From positions 1-64,000 of the forward strand of contig CAITUP010000109.1 in the NCBI GenBank assembly GCA_903895595.1: a DNA stretch of 64,000 bases, read 5' to 3'. The position numbers and the translations under genes were made by a program. The notes under the pieces are model-generated. The model searched no databases. It was given only the letters and a program-made list of their open reading frames with translations, and had not been told where the DNA came from. The stretch comes from an uncultured Acetobacteraceae bacterium. Its GTDB lineage: Bacteria; Pseudomonadota; Alphaproteobacteria; Acetobacterales; Acetobacteraceae. Below are positions 9,404 through 17,949 of this stretch, in pieces. The first letter of the stretch is position 1, and each line of letters opens with the position of its first letter.

Positions 9404-9489
9404 CCCACCGCACAATCGCCTAGGTCCGCCGAGCGGTGGGGCGATGCGGCAGAGGCATCCGGCATGCTCCCCCATGAAAAAAGGGAGCA
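9404..9489 (+). promoter_or_regulatory. Candidate structured 5' leader: three consecutive hairpins, the last covering the Shine-Dalgarno
   Basis: CCCACCGC(9404-9411)/GCGGTGGG(9433-9440); GATGC(9443-9447)/GCATC(9455-9459); TGCTCCC(9465-9471)/GGGAGCA(9483-9489); ATG at 9497. Confidence 0.45.
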
Positions 9490-9496
9490 ACGGAAC

Positions 9497-10756
9497 ATGA
9501 GCCAGCTTATCGGAACCGGACACACGCGACGCCGCGGCCTTCTGCAAGCCACTGCCGCCATCGGCGGATTGCAGCTCGCCAGCCCGTTCATCATCAAGGC
9601 GCGCGGCGAAACCCCGGTGAAAATCGGCTTCATCGACCCGATCACCGGCAGCCTGTCCGCGCTGGCCGTTACCGAGGTCGAAAGCGCCAAGTGGACCGTC
9701 GAGCAGATGAACAAGAACGGCGGCATCCTCGGCCGGCCCGTCGAACTGCTGATCGAAGACAGCGCCAACGACACCGGCACCGGCGTGCAGAAAGCCCATA
9801 AGCTGATCGAGCGCGACAACGTCGACATGATCCTGGGCGACGTGAACTCCGGCATTGCCTACGCGATCATGGGCGTCACCGCCGAGAAGCGGGTGTTCCA
9901 CATCGTCCCCGGCGGGCACACGGACCCCATCACCGGCAAAGACTGCAAGTGGAATACGTTCCGGACCTGCAACACGACGGCGATGGACGCCGCCGCCATG
10001 ACCAAGACGCTGGTCAGCAAGTTCGGCAAAAAATGGTTTTTCGTCACGCCCGACTATGCCTACGGCCAGACGCTGCAAGCCAATTTCGTCCGCAACCTCG
10101 AAGCGTTGGGCGGCACATGGCAGGGCGACATGCTGCCGATCGCGAACTCCGATTTCTCGGCCACGCTGATCAAGGCGAAGGGCTACAAGCCGGACGTGCT
10201 TTTGAACCTCATGGGCGGTTCGGCGCAGATCAACTGCATGAAGCAGTTCATCCAATTCGGCCTCAACAAGCAGATGGCGCTCGGCGGCGCCTTGTATGAG
10301 ATCGAGTCCGTTCGGTCGGTGCCGAAAGAGGCGCAGTCCGGCTGGTTCGCGATGGAGTGGTACTGGAACCAGCCGAGCGTGCCCGCGGTCAAGAAATTCG
10401 TCGATGCCATCTCCCCGGTGCTGGGCGGCAAGATGCCGACGGCGCGGCATTGGATGGCCTATGTCTCGCTGCACGCGGCGCGGCTGGCGGCGGAAAAAGC
10501 GAAATCGCTGGACGCCGTGAAAATGGCGCATGCGCTGGAAGACCTGGAACTGCCGCCCGAGGTCTCGCTGATGCCCGGCAAAGTCCGTTACCGCGCCGGC
10601 GACCATCAGCTCATGAGCGACATCTACGTCGGGGAGATGCATCCGCCGGGCCCCGGTGGGGCAGACGATCTGTTCACGATCGGGCAAACGGTCACGGGCG
10701 AAGACGCGGCCGGCCCGGCCGAAGCCACCGGCTGCAAAATCGCTTGGCCGGCGTAA
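9497..10756 (+). CDS. Branched-chain amino acid/urea-type ABC transporter substrate-binding protein
   Basis: Twin-Arg-like leader RRRGLLQATAAIGG; VKIGFIDPITGSLSALA type I Leu/Ile/Val-binding fold motifs; directly upstream of livHMGF. Confidence 0.88.
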   Translation: MSQLIGTGHTRRRGLLQATAAIGGLQLASPFIIKARGETPVKIGFIDPITGSLSALAVTEVESAKWTVEQMNKNGGILGRPVELLIEDSANDTGTGVQKAHKLIERDNVDMILGDVNSGIAYAIMGVTAEKRVFHIVPGGHTDPITGKDCKWNTFRTCNTTAMDAAAMTKTLVSKFGKKWFFVTPDYAYGQTLQANFVRNLEALGGTWQGDMLPIANSDFSATLIKAKGYKPDVLLNLMGGSAQINCMKQFIQFGLNKQMALGGALYEIESVRSVPKEAQSGWFAMEWYWNQPSVPAVKKFVDAISPVLGGKMPTARHWMAYVSLHAARLAAEKAKSLDAVKMAHALEDLELPPEVSLMPGKVRYRAGDHQLMSDIYVGEMHPPGPGGADDLFTIGQTVTGEDAAGPAEATGCKIAWPA

Positions 10757-10764
10757 TCCGTCAC

Positions 10765-10838
10765 CGTCATGGTCGGGTTTAACCCGACCATCTCTGGCCA
10801 GTTGGCAAAAGGTGGCCGGGTCAAGCCCGGCCATGACG
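10765..10838. repeat. Tandem-hairpin REP/BIME-like repeat, copy 3 (between SBP gene and livH)
   Basis: CGTCATGGTCGGGtttaaCCCGACCATCT...GGCCGGGtcaagCCCGGCCATGACG; paired compensatory change relative to other copies. Confidence 0.85.
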
Positions 10839-10863
10839 TTTTAATTTCCAGATCGGGCCCATC

Positions 10864-11730
10864 ATGGAACTCGTTTTATTCAACCTGGCCAACGGCCTGA
10901 TCGTCGGCGCCTTCTACGTGCTGATGGCGTTGGGCCTGTCGCTGATCATCAATCTCAGCAACGTCGTCAATTTCGCCCACGGCAACTTCCTGGCCATCGG
11001 CGGCTACCTTGCTTTCACCCTGACGCCCTATATCGGCTTCTGGGGCGCATTGCTGGTATCACCCCTGCTGACTGCCGTGTTCGGCTATTTCATCGAGCAG
11101 GTGCTGATCCGCCACGTCTATGCCCGTAACCACATCTACAGCCTGCTGCTGACCTTCGGCCTCGGCTTCATCCTGCAGGATGTGTGCCGGTTCATCTGGG
11201 GCCCGAGCCCGCTGCCATTGGGCATTCCGGACATATTGTCGCTGCCGATCACCGAAGAGCTGTTCTTCATCACTTGGTACCGCGTGTTCATGGTCGCCGT
11301 GGTCATCGTCGCGGTGTCCGGCCTGTTCGCGTTCCTGCGCTTCACCCGCGTCGGCATGCGGATCAGGGCCGGCACGCTGGACCTCGACACCGTATCGGCG
11401 CTCGGCGTGAACGTCGCCGCGCTGCGATCCTATAACTTCGCCGTCGGCAGCTTCCTCGCCGGCCTCGCGGGCGTGCTCGCGGCCGGGCAAATCGGGCTGA
11501 ACCCGAACATGGGCGACGATCTGATCATGCCCAGCTTCATCGCCATCATCGTGGGCGGCGTCGGCAGCCTGACCGGCACGCTGCTGGGCGGTCTATTGAT
11601 CGGCGTCGCGGCGGCCCTGACCACCGTCTTCTACCCCGCCGGCGCCGAGGCGGTGATCTACGTCATCATGGCGATCGTGCTGCTGATCCGTCCTCGCGGA
11701 TTGCTTGGCGAGGAAGGAATGCTGACATGA
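10864..11730 (+). CDS. livH: Branched-chain amino acid ABC transporter permease (LivH family)
   Basis: GLIVGAFYVLMALGLSLIINLSNVVNFAHGNFLAIGGY. Confidence 0.9.
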   Translation: MELVLFNLANGLIVGAFYVLMALGLSLIINLSNVVNFAHGNFLAIGGYLAFTLTPYIGFWGALLVSPLLTAVFGYFIEQVLIRHVYARNHIYSLLLTFGLGFILQDVCRFIWGPSPLPLGIPDILSLPITEELFFITWYRVFMVAVVIVAVSGLFAFLRFTRVGMRIRAGTLDLDTVSALGVNVAALRSYNFAVGSFLAGLAGVLAAGQIGLNPNMGDDLIMPSFIAIIVGGVGSLTGTLLGGLLIGVAAALTTVFYPAGAEAVIYVIMAIVLLIRPRGLLGEEGMLT

Positions 11731-12683
11731 ACGAGAATTTTCTGTCCCGACACCGCCAGCTTCTGATCGTCTGGGCGCTGCTGCTGACGGTGCCATTCTG
11801 GCTCCCGATGCTGGGGGGTTACACCGCGCTCGCCGGCCGCGTCGTCGTCTTCGCCTTGGCAGCCATGAGCTTCAATTTGCTGCTGGGCTTCACCGGCATC
11901 ATGAGCTTCGGCCACGCCGCCTATTTCGGCCTCGGTGCCTATGGCTGCGGGTTGTTCATGAAGTTCGTGACGGCCTCGACCTTGCTCGGCGTGCTCGCCG
12001 GCACGCTGGTGGGCGGCATCGCCGGCACCTTATTCGGCCTGCTGCTGGTGCGCCGCCGCGGCGTCTACTTCGCGATGGTGACCATCGCCTTCGGGCAGGT
12101 CTGCTTCTACATCGCCTATAAATGGGATGAGTTCACCGGCGGCTACGACGGCCTGCGCGGCTTCGCCCGAGCGCCGATCGATTTCGGGATTTTCAAGCTG
12201 GATATCGCGGCCAGCAACAACGCGTTTTACTATTTCGTGGTGGCCATCTTCGGCCTCGCCGTGGGCTTGCAGGCACTGATCCTGAAATCGCCGTTCGGCC
12301 GCACCATGCTGGCGATCCGGGAGAACGAGCGGCGCGCCCGCTTCCTCGGCATTCCCATCGAAAAGCATATCTGGCTGGCGTTTTCGATCTCCTGCTTCTT
12401 CACCGCGTTGGCGGGGAGCCTGTACGCGCTGCTGAACAACTTCGCCGACCCGCTGGGCCTGAACTACATCATGTCCGGCAACATCGTGATGATCACCGTC
12501 ATGGGCGGTATGCGGACATTCTGGGGCCCGTTGGTCGGCGCCGTGCTGTTCGTGGCGCTGCAGGACTACGTGTCCTCGATGACCACCAACTGGATGTTCT
12601 TCGTCGGCCTGACCTTCGTCGCCGTCGTGCTGTTCTTCCCCCGCGGCCTGATGGGCATGCTACAGAAAAGGGCCGGCACATGA
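11727..12683 (+). CDS. livM: Branched-chain amino acid ABC transporter permease (LivM family)
   Basis: MSFNLLLGFTGIMSFGHAAYFGLGAYG; overlaps livH. Confidence 0.9.
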   Translation: MNENFLSRHRQLLIVWALLLTVPFWLPMLGGYTALAGRVVVFALAAMSFNLLLGFTGIMSFGHAAYFGLGAYGCGLFMKFVTASTLLGVLAGTLVGGIAGTLFGLLLVRRRGVYFAMVTIAFGQVCFYIAYKWDEFTGGYDGLRGFARAPIDFGIFKLDIAASNNAFYYFVVAIFGLAVGLQALILKSPFGRTMLAIRENERRARFLGIPIEKHIWLAFSISCFFTALAGSLYALLNNFADPLGLNYIMSGNIVMITVMGGMRTFWGPLVGAVLFVALQDYVSSMTTNWMFFVGLTFVAVVLFFPRGLMGMLQKRAGT

Positions 12684-13438
12684 GCACCGTTCCCAAGCTC
12701 GAAGTCAAAGGCGCCACCAAGCAGTTCGGCTCTCTGGTGGCCGTGTCCGACGTGTCGATGCGCGTCATGCCGGGCGAACTGCGCGCCGTCATCGGCCCCA
12801 ACGGCGCCGGCAAGACGACGTTCTTCAACCTGATCACCGGCTTCTTCCCACCGACCTCGGGCGACATCCTGCTGGATGGCCAGAACATCAACAGCATCCC
12901 CGCCGCGGGCCGCGTGAAGCTCGGCATGGGCCGAACCTTTCAGATCACGGAAATCTTTCCGGAGCTGACGGTGCGCGAAAACGCCCGCATAGCGGTGGAA
13001 ACCGGTCTGGGATTCAGCCTGCGCGGCTGGCTGACCGGTGCCGACGAAAAGCGCGTGCGCGACGCGTCCGACGAAGTCATGACGATGGCCAACCTCACCG
13101 CCAAGGCCGACCGTCTCGTGGGCGAATTGTCGCACGGCGACCAGCGATCCGCCGAGATCGCCATGGCGCTCGCGCTGAAGCCCACGCTGCTGCTGCTGGA
13201 CGAACCCACTGCCGGCATGGGCGATGAGGAAACCTATCAGGTCACCGGCCTGATCCGCCGCCTGCACCGCGATTCGAAATACACCATCGTGCTGATCGAG
13301 CACGACATGCGCGTGGTCTTCCACCTCGCCGACCGCATTTCGGTCCTGGCCGAGGGCAAGCTCCTGGCCGAGGGTACCCCCGCCGAAATCGCCGCGAACG
13401 AGCACGTGCAGAACGCCTATCTGGGAAAAGCCGAATGA
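12680..13438 (+). CDS. livG: ABC transporter ATP-binding protein (LivG family)
   Basis: Walker A GPNGAGKTT; LLLLDEPTAGM. Confidence 0.92.
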   Translation: MSTVPKLEVKGATKQFGSLVAVSDVSMRVMPGELRAVIGPNGAGKTTFFNLITGFFPPTSGDILLDGQNINSIPAAGRVKLGMGRTFQITEIFPELTVRENARIAVETGLGFSLRGWLTGADEKRVRDASDEVMTMANLTAKADRLVGELSHGDQRSAEIAMALALKPTLLLLDEPTAGMGDEETYQVTGLIRRLHRDSKYTIVLIEHDMRVVFHLADRISVLAEGKLLAEGTPAEIAANEHVQNAYLGKAE

Positions 13439-14160
13439 ACGCGATCGAGGTCAGCGGGCTCAATACCTTCTACGGCAAGAGCCACATCCTGCACGACGTT
13501 TCCCTGTTTGCCGCCGAGGGGAGCGTCACAACCCTGCTGGGCCGCAACGGCGCGGGCAAGTCCACCACCATGCGCAGCATCATGGGCCTGACGCCGGCAC
13601 GGTCCGGATCCGTGAAAGTGTTCGGCAAGGACAGCACGAAAATGGCCCCGTACCAGGTCGCGCGCCTGGGCGTCGGCTACGTGCCCGAGGGCCGCCGCGT
13701 GTTCCCGAACCTGACCGTGGAAGACAACCTCAAGGTCCCGCAAGGCGAGACCGGCCCGTTCGACATCCCCCGCATCTACGGCCTGTTCCCCCGGCTGGAG
13801 GAGCGGAAGATGAACCTCGGCCGCCAGTTGTCCGGCGGCGAGCAGGAAATGCTGTCCATCGCCCGCGCTTTGCTGCTGAACCCGAAAGTGCTGATCCTGG
13901 ATGAGCCGTCGCAGGGTCTCGCGCCGCTGATCGTGAAGGACGTGTTCCGCATCGTGACCAGCATGAAAGCCGAGGGTATCTCCGTCCTGATCGTCGAACA
14001 GAACGTCCGCATGACGCTGGAGATCGCCGATACCGCCTATGTGCTGGACCACGGCGTGGTGGTGCACCACGGCCCGGCGGCAGCGCTGGCGGCGGATGAG
14101 GCGCTGATCCAGTCGCTGGCGGGGGCCTCGGCCGAGGAGTGGGATTTGGATAAGGCTTGA
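13435..14160 (+). CDS. livF: ABC transporter ATP-binding protein (LivF family)
   Basis: GRNGAGKST, LSGGEQEMLSIARALLLNPKVLILDEPSQGLAP. Confidence 0.92.
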   Translation: MNAIEVSGLNTFYGKSHILHDVSLFAAEGSVTTLLGRNGAGKSTTMRSIMGLTPARSGSVKVFGKDSTKMAPYQVARLGVGYVPEGRRVFPNLTVEDNLKVPQGETGPFDIPRIYGLFPRLEERKMNLGRQLSGGEQEMLSIARALLLNPKVLILDEPSQGLAPLIVKDVFRIVTSMKAEGISVLIVEQNVRMTLEIADTAYVLDHGVVVHHGPAAALAADEALIQSLAGASAEEWDLDKA

Positions 14161-14295
14161 GGGGACATTTCCGATCACCTGATCGGTGAGGCCATAACAG
14201 GCGCTCCGTCTGGCTTTGGTCAGTGCGGGCGACCTGTCCGCATTCCTTCTTCGGCACCTGCGAAAGGCCGCGTGGCAATCGTCTCGCGATACGCC

Positions 14296-15741
14296 CTACG
14301 CCGCCACCCGCTCCTCCACCCCCTCCACCAACGGAAAAACCTTACTCGGATTAAGAAGCCACTCTGGATCGAACGCCGACTTGATCCCCCGCTGCTGCGC
14401 CAGCTCGTGCTCGGCGAACTGCACCGGCATTAAATCCCGCTTCTCCACCCCGACGCCATGCTCCCCGGTCAGGCACCCCCCGACCTCCACGCACAGCTTC
14501 AGAATATCCGCCCCGAACGTCTCTGCCTTGTGGAAACTGGCGGGGTCATTCGCATCGAACATGATCAGCGGATGCAAATTCCCATCCCCGGCATGGAAGA
14601 TGTTCGCCACCTTCAGCCCATACGCGTCCGACATCTCCCCAATCCGCCGCAGCACATACGGCAGCTGAGACGTCGGGATCGTCCCGTCCATGCACAGATA
14701 ATCCGGGCTGATCCGCCCGATTGCGCCGAACGCGCCTTTTCGGCCCTTCCAGATCGCCGCGGACTCCTCCGCCGACTGGGAAACCTTCAGGCTGATCGGA
14801 TCGAATCGCTGGCAAATCTCCTTCAACCGCCCGAGCAGATCGTCCTGTTCGACGACCGATCCTTCGACCTCGATAATCAGCATGGCTTCCGCGTCCAGCG
14901 GGTAGCCGGCGTGGGCAAACGCCTCGCAGGCGTGGATCGCCGGGCGGTCCATGAATTCCAGCGCCACCGGAATGATCCCCGACCCGATGATGGCATCGAC
15001 GCACTGCCCAGCGATTTCGTTGGACGAGAACGCCGCCAGCATCGCGCGCGCCCCCTCGGGCGAGCGCAGAATGCGCACCTGCACCTCGGTCACGATCGCC
15101 AGCATCCCCTCGGACCCCGTCAGCAACCCGAGCCAGTCGTAGCCGGCGGCGTCCAGGTGGGCACCGCCGATGTCCAGGATTTCGCCGTCGATGGTAACGA
15201 TCTTCAACCCCAACAGATTGTTGGCGGTCACGCCGTATTTCAGGCAGTGCGCCCCGCCGGAGTTCATGTTGACGTTGCCGCCGATCATGCACGCCAGCTG
15301 GGAAGACGGATCGGGCGCGTAGAAGAACCCGTTGCCGGCGACGGCGTTGGTGATCCCGATATTGGTCACCCCCGCCTGCACCGTGGCGACGCGGTCCGCG
15401 TAGTCGATGTCCAGGATGCGGTTCATCCGCATCAACCCGACGACCACTGCGTCCTCCATCGGCAACGCGCCGCCGGACAGGGACGTTCCGGCGCCCCGAG
15501 GCACCACCCGCACCCCATTCCGATGGCAGTATCGCAGCACGTCCGCGACCTGTTCGGTGGTTTCCGGCAGCGCGACCGCCAGCGGCATCTGGCGGTAGGC
15601 TGACAGCCCATCGGTCTCATACGGCTTCAACAGCAACGGGTCGGAGATCAGACCGCTTTCCGGCAACAGGGCGCGCAACCCGGCGGCGATGGCGTCGCGG
15701 CGGGCGAGGACATGAGACTTCGGGTCGGGTAGACGGATCAT
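14296..15741 (-). CDS. glcD: FAD-linked oxidase, glycolate oxidase subunit GlcD-like
   Basis: VVPRGAGTSLSGGALP FAD-binding motif, GEHGVGVEKRDLM, FHAGDGNLHP. Confidence 0.85.
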   Translation of the reverse strand: MIRLPDPKSHVLARRDAIAAGLRALLPESGLISDPLLLKPYETDGLSAYRQMPLAVALPETTEQVADVLRYCHRNGVRVVPRGAGTSLSGGALPMEDAVVVGLMRMNRILDIDYADRVATVQAGVTNIGITNAVAGNGFFYAPDPSSQLACMIGGNVNMNSGGAHCLKYGVTANNLLGLKIVTIDGEILDIGGAHLDAAGYDWLGLLTGSEGMLAIVTEVQVRILRSPEGARAMLAAFSSNEIAGQCVDAIIGSGIIPVALEFMDRPAIHACEAFAHAGYPLDAEAMLIIEVEGSVVEQDDLLGRLKEICQRFDPISLKVSQSAEESAAIWKGRKGAFGAIGRISPDYLCMDGTIPTSQLPYVLRRIGEMSDAYGLKVANIFHAGDGNLHPLIMFDANDPASFHKAETFGADILKLCVEVGGCLTGEHGVGVEKRDLMPVQFAEHELAQQRGIKSAFDPEWLLNPSKVFPLVEGVEERVAA

Positions 15742-15775
15742 CGGACGGGCCTTTTCATTGCGGTCGGCTCACTGT

Positions 15776-16117
15776 CTAACGGCGCTCGGGTCTTGCACAA
15801 TAATACCCCAATACCAGGGTCACAACGGGGAGTACAGCGGTTTTAATAACATCGGCCGCCTCGTTATATCGCCCAAGATAAAGCTGCGCGCCCAGGTAAA
15901 CCAGGATCGCTATGCCGTAGACAGGCATAACAGTTCTGACGATCCATTTTCGGTCATCCTGATCGGCCGTGCGCTCTATCCTGCTGACCAGCGCTCCAGC
16001 GTTCTCCGTGACGCTGCCGAGATCCGATTTCGGGGCAGCCAACGCGATCAATGCCTCACGATCGGCCGTCACCGATTGTGCCTCTTGTTCCGCCGAGGCA
16101 CGTGGCTCCGACGCCAT
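15776..16117 (-). CDS. Hypothetical protein with C-terminal transmembrane segments
   Basis: 113 aa; MPVYGIAILVYLGAQLYLG and TAVLPVVTLVLGYYCA hydrophobic stretches; no family recognised. Confidence 0.5.
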   Translation of the reverse strand: MASEPRASAEQEAQSVTADREALIALAAPKSDLGSVTENAGALVSRIERTADQDDRKWIVRTVMPVYGIAILVYLGAQLYLGRYNEAADVIKTAVLPVVTLVLGYYCARPERR

Positions 16118-16124
16118 CCTGGCT

Positions 16125-16322
16125 TCAATGCGCCTGTTCTACGGCGACGTTGATCCGTCGTGCGATTTCCACCAAGCTGTCGACACACTCCTTGATCTGA
16201 CTCGCATCGAGCTTCGTATCGTCGCTCTTCAACGCTGTCCGAACCAAACTGTTGGCGACGCCAACGAGGCTTTGATTGGCGCGGGCGATATCGATCAATG
16301 CGGCGCGGGGCAGTTCGGCCAT
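16125..16322 (-). CDS. Hypothetical small helical protein
   Basis: MAELPRAALIDIARANQSLVGVANSLVRTALK...; SD AGGAG 8 nt upstream of ATG at 16322; 7 nt upstream of the membrane protein gene. Confidence 0.5.
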   Translation of the reverse strand: MAELPRAALIDIARANQSLVGVANSLVRTALKSDDTKLDASQIKECVDSLVEIARRINVAVEQAH

Positions 16323-16459
16323 CGTCGGGGCTCCTGAGGACAGCATGCGTTGACACCGCCACTATATGCGATCGCCTCCCCACCTGCGCAAGGACGCAGA
16401 TTTGCCTCCCGCCCGGCCCCGCGCCAAACTCTCGCCAAACAACGGAAGGAAACCACGCC

Positions 16460-16876
16460 ATGGCCGACGTATCCACCTTCGAGGACGTCAACCTCCCCGC
16501 CGATAAAGTCTGGGGCACGATCGGCGACTTCGCCGGCATCCGTAAATGGGCCGTGCTGGTCGAAAAGGAATCCGTGGAGGACACGCCCGAAGGCAAAGTC
16601 CGCACCCTGAACATGCCGGAGGGCCGCGTCGTCCGCGAACTCCTCGCCGCCCAATCCCAATACGCCTACACCTACACCATGCTCGGCCGGCCGGAGATGG
16701 CGACCTACCGCTCCACCGTCGCGGCCATTCCGCTGGATGCGAACAACACCCGCATCACGCTCATCGTGCACCTGGAACCGTCCGAGGGTCTGACGGACGA
16801 GGACATCGTCGCCCGCTACACCAGAAGCCTGCGCGGCAATCTGCGGGCGATGAAGAAGGCGTTGGGCCTCGCCTGA
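16460..16876 (+). CDS. SRPBCC (polyketide cyclase/START-like) family protein
   Basis: DVNLPADKVWGTIGDFAGIRKWAVLV. Confidence 0.8.
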   Translation: MADVSTFEDVNLPADKVWGTIGDFAGIRKWAVLVEKESVEDTPEGKVRTLNMPEGRVVRELLAAQSQYAYTYTMLGRPEMATYRSTVAAIPLDANNTRITLIVHLEPSEGLTDEDIVARYTRSLRGNLRAMKKALGLA

Positions 16877-16878
16877 GA

Positions 16879-17847
16879 TCAGACGATCTGGTTGCGCAAC
16901 GCGGTCTCATTCCGCCAGAGGCGCTCCAGGTTTTCCATCAGGATGGCATTGACGTTGTTCTCGTACTGCGTGGTCTCCCCGCCGGTGTGCGGGGTGATCA
17001 GCACGTTTGCCATCGCCCATAGCGGCGAATCGGCCGCCGGAGGCTCGGGGTCGGTGCAATCCAGTGCCGCGCCCGCGATCGCGCCGGCCTGAAGCGCCGC
17101 GATCAGCGCCGCTTCGTCCACGCAGCCGCCACGCGCCACATTCACCAGATAGGCGGACCGCTTCATGCGCCCGAGCGCGGCGGCATCGATGACATGCCGC
17201 GTTTCCGGCGTCAGCGGACAGGTCAGCGCCACGAAATCCGCTTTCGGCAGGTGCTCGGCCAGCGCACCCAACCCATGCACCGAATCGGCATCGCCCGCCC
17301 CCGCCGCCGGGTCCCGCCGGAAACCGATCACGTGCATGTCGAACGCCTTCGCCAGCCGCGCCAGCCGCCCGCCGATGCGCCCCAGGCCGACTATAATAAG
17401 CGTCTTCCCGCCCAGCTCGTCCTCTCGCTGAGCCAAATCGCCGATCATGCCGCGCCAGACGCGCTGTGCCTGATTGTCCCGCGCCTCCGGCAGCCGGCGC
17501 GCCATCGCCAGGATCAGACCGATCGCGTGTTCGGCGACGGCACGAGCGTTCACCCCGGCGGCACTCGCCAGCCGGATACCGCGCGCGGCCAGCGCGGTCT
17601 TGTCGTACTGGTCGGTGCCGGAGCTGATGGACTGAATGAAACTCAGCTTCGACGCGGTTTCGATCAAGCCATTGTGCCACATGCCCGACGCCACAATCAC
17701 GTCCGCCTCATGCGCTCGGCGATCCAACTCCGCACGATCCCGCACCTCGAAACTGGCGATGCCGGTGTTCAGGGCGTCGAAGCAGGTTTTCATCTGATAG
17801 GCGGCGTGGGCAAAGCAGATTGTCAGCTTGTCGCGGGGCGGGATCAT
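16879..17847 (-). CDS. D-isomer-specific 2-hydroxyacid dehydrogenase
   Basis: LIIVGLGRIGGRLARLAKAFDMHVIGFRR, ALGRMKRSAYLVNVARGGCVDEAAL. Confidence 0.87.
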   Translation of the reverse strand: MIPPRDKLTICFAHAAYQMKTCFDALNTGIASFEVRDRAELDRRAHEADVIVASGMWHNGLIETASKLSFIQSISSGTDQYDKTALAARGIRLASAAGVNARAVAEHAIGLILAMARRLPEARDNQAQRVWRGMIGDLAQREDELGGKTLIIVGLGRIGGRLARLAKAFDMHVIGFRRDPAAGAGDADSVHGLGALAEHLPKADFVALTCPLTPETRHVIDAAALGRMKRSAYLVNVARGGCVDEAALIAALQAGAIAGAALDCTDPEPPAADSPLWAMANVLITPHTGGETTQYENNVNAILMENLERLWRNETALRNQIV

Positions 17848-17949
17848 GCGAGGTGTCCTTATATAGCGACCGCCAGTGTGCGGCACCGCCGCCATTCTTC
17901 CAAGCGCCCTGGCTCGAGAATTGCTTTGTATCCTTGGCAACATTGGAGA

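Noticed and set aside
9194-10834. 546-aa minus-strand ORF opposite the ABC binding protein
   Set aside because: Shadow ORF with biased composition; the sense strand has a signal peptide and fold motifs, and the start falls within a REP-like element.
14161-14295. Possible gene remnant between livF and glcD
   Set aside because: Six-frame reading gave no convincing family resemblance; only a short ccgatcacctgatcgg palindrome was noted.
17194-17949. Long N-terminal extension of the ORF listed at 17194..19536
   Set aside because: The extension overlaps the antisense 2-hydroxyacid dehydrogenase; the real start (17950 or 17956) is followed by a signal peptide.
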